Of a DNA stretch of 15,886 nt, positions 12,683-15,886 are shown piece after piece. Made by a program: the position numbers and the translations under genes. How positions within the stretch are numbered: the stretch's first letter is position 1; every line of letters starts with the position of its first letter. The DNA is from Sphingomonas sp. (GTDB lineage Bacteria > Pseudomonadota > Alphaproteobacteria > Sphingomonadales > Sphingomonadaceae): contig PNLG01000011.1 in assembly GCA_013822915.1 (NCBI GenBank), positions 1-15,886 of the forward strand, in the 5' to 3' direction. Under the pieces are notes generated by a model. The model was not told the origin of the DNA. It saw nothing but the letters and a program-made list of their open reading frames with translations, and did not search any database.

Positions 12683-13407
12683 ACAATCGCCGCCTGATAC
12701 CGTGCCTCCACCACCTCCCAATCAAGGTTGGCCATGAAGGCATCGACATACTTCGCCGCTGCCGCCCCGTAGTCCATGTGAAAGCTGTGCTCATACATGT
12801 CGAGCGCGATCAGCGGCGCGCCGGTGGCTGCACCATGCATGTGATCGAAGGCCCAGTAATTGTGCAGCGACTTGGTGTGGCGGTTGTAGCTGAGGATGCA
12901 CCAGCCCGATCCGCCCGCCAGTGACATTGCGGTGCGGCGGAATTCGGCTTCCCATGCGGCGAAGCTGCCGAACCAGCCATCGAGCGCCTCGTAGATCGAG
13001 CCGCCCGGATTGCCGTTACCGCCCAGCGCATCGAAGTAATATTCGTGCAGCACCACCGATCCGGTGCGGTGCAGTTCCTCGCGCTTCAGCCCGGCATAGG
13101 CAACCGGCGGAAAGTCGGGATCGGCCATGGCGGCAGCAAGGCGGGTCTCGATGGTGTTGAGCCCGCGCACTGAGCCCTGATAATTGTTCTCCCAGTGCGA
13201 GGTAATCAGCCGCTCGGACAGGCCGGTGAGCTTGGCCGGATTGAACCGCAGCGGCTTCGGCGTGTGCTTGCCGGCAAAGGCAGCGGCACGGGAAGCGGCT
13301 GCGGCAGGATCTTGCGCCGAAGCTGCGCTTGCCGTTCCTGCCAGCGCGATGCCCGTGGCCGAAAGGGCTGCTGTGCCGATGGCTTGCCTGCGTGTGATGA
13401 TGCTCAT
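12679..13407 (-). CDS. Exported Fe/Mn superoxide dismutase
   Basis: This 242-residue protein has an Fe/Mn superoxide dismutase fold behind an export signal. The N-terminus has a twin-arginine pair (TRRQAIG, Arg6-Arg7), then a hydrophobic stretch and likely cleavage near residues 28-31, which points to Tat export of a metal-loaded enzyme to the periplasm. The four metal ligands are His71 (SHWENNY), His121 (VLHEYYF), Asp203 and His207 (DMYEHSFHMDY). The usual HHxxYV start of the first helix is altered, as in a divergent exported branch. A strong ribosome site (GAGGAGG) overlaps the chrA stop, 10 nt upstream. Iron or manganese preference cannot be decided from sequence. Confidence 0.88.
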   Translation of the reverse strand: MSIITRRQAIGTAALSATGIALAGTASAASAQDPAAAASRAAAFAGKHTPKPLRFNPAKLTGLSERLITSHWENNYQGSVRGLNTIETRLAAAMADPDFPPVAYAGLKREELHRTGSVVLHEYYFDALGGNGNPGGSIYEALDGWFGSFAAWEAEFRRTAMSLAGGSGWCILSYNRHTKSLHNYWAFDHMHGAATGAPLIALDMYEHSFHMDYGAAAAKYVDAFMANLDWEVVEARYQAAIV

Positions 13408-13417
13408 GTCGTCCTCC

Positions 13418-14752
13418 TCAGATTGCCAAAACCAGAACCATGCCGCCCAGCGCGGCGGCCATCAGAACCCGCAGCACCGACCATTTCAGCCCGAACACCA
13501 GTGCGCAGGCGAGCGCTGCCAGCACGCCTGCGCGCCATTCGAAGCTCGCCGGGTCCGGCCAGTATAACCGCAGCGGACCGAATTGGCGCTGGCCCACCTC
13601 AGCAAACAGCACATGCAGCGCAAACCATGCGGTGAGGTTGGCGATGACGCCCACAACCGCCGCCGTCACTGCTGCGAGCCCGCCCTTCAACCGCACAGCG
13701 TTACCCAGTCGGTCGATCCACGGCGCGAAGGCAAAGATCCACATGAAGCACGGCGCGAACGTCACCCACGTGGTCAGCCCCGCCCCCAGCAATCCCGCGA
13801 GGAAAGGCGAGAACGGTTCCGGCGCACGGAAGGCCGCGAGGTAACCGACGAATTGCGTCACCAAGATCAGCGGCCCCGGCGTGGTTTCCGCAAGGCCAAG
13901 CCCATCGGCCATCTCACCGGGACGTAGCCACCCGAAGCCCTGCACCGCTTCCTGCGCCATGTAGGCGAGCACTGCATAAGCCCCGCCAAAGGTGACGATG
14001 GCGAGCTGCGAGAAGAATACGCCGATTTCCCACAGCACGTGATCCTGCCCCAGCGTCAGCGCAATCAGCACCATCGGCGCGGCCCAGACCGCTCCCCAAA
14101 GGGCAACCGAAATGATCGTGCTGCGCCATGGTCGTTCGGGCAAATCGCCAGCGGGTGCTGTGGGTTTCAGCGCCAACAGGGCAGGGCGCCACGCTGCGAC
14201 CGCCATTCCAATCACCCCGGAACCCAGCACGATCAGCGGAAATGGCAGATCGAACAGGAAGAGTCCGACAAACGCGGCCACCGCCAGCGCACGCTTCAAT
14301 CCCGTATCGAGCGCACGTCCGGCAATCCGCAACAAGGCCTGCACCACAATCGCAAGCACTGCTGCCTTTACGCCCAGAAACAGCGCCTCGACCCATGCGA
14401 GATTGGCGGCAATGGCATAGAGCACCGACAGCGCCAGAATGATGGCCGCGCCCGGAATGACAAACAGCAGCCCCGCGGCCAGCCCGCCGCGCCATCCATG
14501 CAGCCGCCACCCGATCCATGTGGCGAGCTGCTGCGCTTCGGGGCCGGGGAGCAGGTGGCAGAAATTGAGCGCGTGGAGGAAATCCTCCTCGGCCACCCAT
14601 TTGCGCTCTTCGACCAATTCCCGGTGCATCAGCGCGATCTGCCCCGCAGGTCCGCCAAAGCTGAGCAGGCCGATGCGGGTGAACGCCCGCAGCAGATCGA
14701 CAAAAGCGACGGAATGGGTGAGAGCCGATGACGCCAAGATGACCTCGCACAA
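13418..14752 (-). CDS. chrA: ChrA family chromate transporter, two-domain form
   Basis: This inner-membrane protein of about 444 residues has two chromate-transporter domains in tandem. The first half has RIGLLSFGGPAGQIALMHRE (about 27-46), LLPGPEAQQLATWIGW and a GLLFVIPG segment. The second half repeats the design with LAIVTFGGAYAVLAYM and ETTPGPLILVTQFVGY. The family exports chromate, probably driven by the membrane potential; other oxyanions cannot be excluded. It begins with TTG at 14752, and a second TTG at 14737 with GAGG in front is also possible. A 7-bp hairpin lies directly upstream. It heads a compact unit with the superoxide dismutase (10-nt gap), PAP2-like and methyltransferase genes. 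No ChrB regulator is seen. Confidence 0.92.
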   Translation of the reverse strand: MCEVILASSALTHSVAFVDLLRAFTRIGLLSFGGPAGQIALMHRELVEERKWVAEEDFLHALNFCHLLPGPEAQQLATWIGWRLHGWRGGLAAGLLFVIPGAAIILALSVLYAIAANLAWVEALFLGVKAAVLAIVVQALLRIAGRALDTGLKRALAVAAFVGLFLFDLPFPLIVLGSGVIGMAVAAWRPALLALKPTAPAGDLPERPWRSTIISVALWGAVWAAPMVLIALTLGQDHVLWEIGVFFSQLAIVTFGGAYAVLAYMAQEAVQGFGWLRPGEMADGLGLAETTPGPLILVTQFVGYLAAFRAPEPFSPFLAGLLGAGLTTWVTFAPCFMWIFAFAPWIDRLGNAVRLKGGLAAVTAAVVGVIANLTAWFALHVLFAEVGQRQFGPLRLYWPDPASFEWRAGVLAALACALVFGLKWSVLRVLMAAALGGMVLVLAI

Positions 14753-14756
14753 AAGA

Positions 14757-14776
14757 CCTTGCCAACAACGGCAAGG
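14757..14776 (-). promoter_or_regulatory. Hairpin over the chrA ribosome-binding region
   Basis: A perfect 7-bp inverted repeat, CCTTGCC/GGCAAGG with a six-base loop (GTTGTT on the coding strand), ends 4 nt before the TTG start of chrA. Its 3' arm contains AAGG, the likely ribosome site, and TCTTTT follows. It could hide the ribosome site, act as a weak terminator or serve as an operator. The loop does not start with A, so it is not an ANTAR site. Confidence 0.4.
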
Positions 14777-14876
14777 CTACGAGGCAACGCTTGGGCTTTT
14801 CTCGGCCTGAACGGGAGGTTGCTTCGCCCCGTCGCCGATGGTTTAGAATGCGGCGCAAGTCTCGGCAAGGTCGAAA

Positions 14877-14887
14877 CGGAAATTCCG
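14877..14887. promoter_or_regulatory. Palindrome CGGAAATTCCG upstream of chrA
   Basis: This 11-bp palindrome lies about 125 bp upstream of the chrA start and 10 bp before the MITE-like element. It has the form of a small repressor site. No regulator gene is next to it, and a palindrome of this size can arise by chance. Confidence 0.2.
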
Positions 14888-14897
14888 CTATCCACCC

Positions 14898-14913
14898 GAT
14901 TGTGTTGAAAAAG
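14898..14913 (+). repeat. Left terminal inverted repeat of the MITE-like element
   Basis: This 16-bp end is matched perfectly, in inverse orientation, at 15039-15054. The match stops at both inner edges (TCC on the left, GCG on the right side read inwards). Confidence 0.75.
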
Positions 14914-15038
14914 TCCGAGGACGACATTTTCGTGCGCGAAGGTGCGAAAATAGAATCAGATTTGCATTGCCTTTGAACCGATCATGCTCGGTCAAAATAT
15001 TCAAAGTTCGATTGTTTCGCGACGTTCTGGAGGGGCGC

Positions 15039-15054
15039 CTTTTTCAACACAATC
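15039..15054 (-). repeat. Right terminal inverted repeat of the MITE-like element
   Basis: This is the exact reverse complement of 14898-14913. It is followed at once by CACCC, the same five bases that precede the left repeat. Confidence 0.75.
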
Positions 15055-15178
15055 CACCCAAGAGTGGCCATAAGCTGGCGCGCGTGGCGATCCCGAAAGC
15101 TGCCCTTTCGCATGTGCGTGCGTGAGGTGGCGGCGACCGTTCTTTCCTCTTGGCCAATCAAGGCCATGGAGAAAGAAG

Positions 15179-15811
15179 ATGACCTACTCACACCTCGACC
15201 CGGCCATGCAGAACCGGGTCTCGTGGAATGCTGGCAGAACCGTCGGCACCAAGCGGCCGCTCACCCAAAAGCAGATTTGGGCTATCCGGTTCTTCCTTGA
15301 TCGCGAGGAGCGGCTGCGCGACCGCGCGCTGTTCGACCTTGCGATCGACAGCAAGCTGCGCGGCTGCGATCTGGTGAAGCTCAAGATTGGCGACCTCGTG
15401 GCCGGTTCTGAAGTCCGCGACCGCGCGATGATCATCCAGCGGAAGACCGGGCGGCCCGTACAATTTGAAGTCACCGCGGACGCCCGCTCGAGCCTGGCAA
15501 CATGGCTGCTGCGACGGGGTGGCAGCCTCGATGATTTTGTGTTCCCAAGCAGGATCAACTCAGGCCAACCGATGAGCACGCGGCAGTATGCTCGCCTCGT
15601 CGATGAATGGGTCACCGCGGTCGGGTTGCGGCGTGAAGACTACGGCACCCATTCCATGCGGCGCACCAAGGCGGCCATGATCTACCGAACAACCGGAAAT
15701 CTGCGGGCGGTCCAAATTTTGCTTGGCCACTCCAAGATCGAGAACACAGTCCGATATCTCGGGGTCGACGTGGAGGATGCTCTTGTCCTGGCGGAGCGCA
15801 TCGAGATCTGA
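15179..15811 (+). CDS. Compact tyrosine recombinase/integrase
   Basis: This 210-residue protein consists almost entirely of the catalytic domain of a tyrosine recombinase. Active-site elements are present in order: Arg in DSKLRGCDL, Lys in IIQRKTGRP, HSMRR, the GHSKIENT box and the nucleophile Tyr in TVRYLGVD. The long N-terminal arm- and core-binding regions of phage integrases are missing. That appears normal for this family of about 200 residues, which I recall as common on alphaproteobacterial chromosomes and plasmids, so it is probably not truncated. The ATG at 15179 has GGAG about 7 nt upstream. It has its own terminator. No partner genes, attachment-site repeats or tRNA were found, so the element it serves is unclear. 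Confidence 0.88.
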   Translation: MTYSHLDPAMQNRVSWNAGRTVGTKRPLTQKQIWAIRFFLDREERLRDRALFDLAIDSKLRGCDLVKLKIGDLVAGSEVRDRAMIIQRKTGRPVQFEVTADARSSLATWLLRRGGSLDDFVFPSRINSGQPMSTRQYARLVDEWVTAVGLRREDYGTHSMRRTKAAMIYRTTGNLRAVQILLGHSKIENTVRYLGVDVEDALVLAERIEI

Positions 15812-15819
15812 CAATGCTG

Positions 15820-15852
15820 GCGGCCGTCGGGCGAGCTCCGATGGCCGCTTTT
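15820..15852 (+). terminator. Intrinsic terminator after the recombinase gene
   Basis: GCGGCCGTCGG (15820-15830) pairs with CCGATGGCCGC (15838-15848), eleven pairs including one G-U, around a seven-base loop. Four T residues follow. It begins 9 nt after the recombinase stop codon, so the gene is probably a single-gene unit. Confidence 0.85.
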
Positions 15853-15886
15853 GTCGATGTCCGACGTTCACCGAACCGGCAACAAG

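Larger units (their letters stand above)
14898..15054. mobile_element. MITE-like element, 157 bp
   Basis: The element has perfect 16-bp terminal inverted repeats: GATTGTGTTGAAAAAG at 14898-14913 and its reverse complement at 15039-15054. Both ends are bordered directly by CACCC (14893-14897 and 15055-15059), which fits a 5-bp target-site duplication. The inside is more AT-rich than its surroundings, encodes no protein, and holds short stems (ATTTTCG/CGAAAAT; ACCGA/TCGGT). It is best read as a non-autonomous element, perhaps an insertion sequence with its transposase deleted. The end sequence resembles that of transposase-bearing elements, but I cannot name the family. Together with its flanks it accounts for much of the gene-free stretch 14753-15178. 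Confidence 0.72.

Noticed and set aside
14893..15059. The inverted repeat around 14898-15054 as a large hairpin terminator for chrA or the recombinase.
   Set aside because: The arms are 125 bases apart and bounded by a direct repeat, which fits a transposable element better than a terminator.

Overview
The window is GC-rich, tightly packed bacterial DNA. The protein sequences (NarK, NasS, NasT, NirB, an FNT channel and an alginate-export-type porin) look alphaproteobacterial, most like Sphingomonadales such as the Erythrobacteraceae. This placement is inferred from protein style; no rRNA or other marker gene is present.

Positions 120-11473 form a nitrate/nitrite assimilation locus. A NarK/NasA-type transporter (minus strand) diverges from nasT-nasS, which encode an ANTAR-domain RNA-binding antiterminator and its nitrate/nitrite sensor. 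Next come an outer-membrane porin, an FNT-family nitrite channel, and a PP2C phosphatase-Ser/Thr kinase fusion with a C-terminal membrane anchor. They are followed by the assimilatory nitrite reductase genes nirB and nirD and the siroheme methyltransferase cobA. The last three genes overlap by 4 nt each. No molybdopterin nitrate reductase gene is in the window.

The most informative non-coding structures are two NasT-type leader RNAs. The first, before the porin, has two hairpins whose six-base loops carry A at position 1 and G at position 4, and the second hairpin shares its 3' arm with the 5' arm of an intrinsic terminator. A sigma-54-like promoter lies so that transcription would begin at the first hairpin. 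The second leader sits between the kinase gene and nirB and has the same layout, with a less perfect first hairpin. NasS-NasT therefore probably gates uptake genes and reductase genes at two separate terminators.

Positions 11442-14752 hold a compact minus-strand unit: a two-domain ChrA chromate transporter, an exported Fe/Mn superoxide dismutase, a divergent PAP2-type membrane protein and a class I methyltransferase. They are separated by 10 nt or overlap by 4 nt. The unit converges on cobA with overlapping 3' ends.

Positions 14753-15886 look like mobile-element territory. They contain a 157-bp MITE-like element with 16-bp perfect terminal inverted repeats and a 5-bp flanking direct repeat. 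A compact tyrosine recombinase gene follows, with its own terminator. Positions 1-119 show no recognisable feature.
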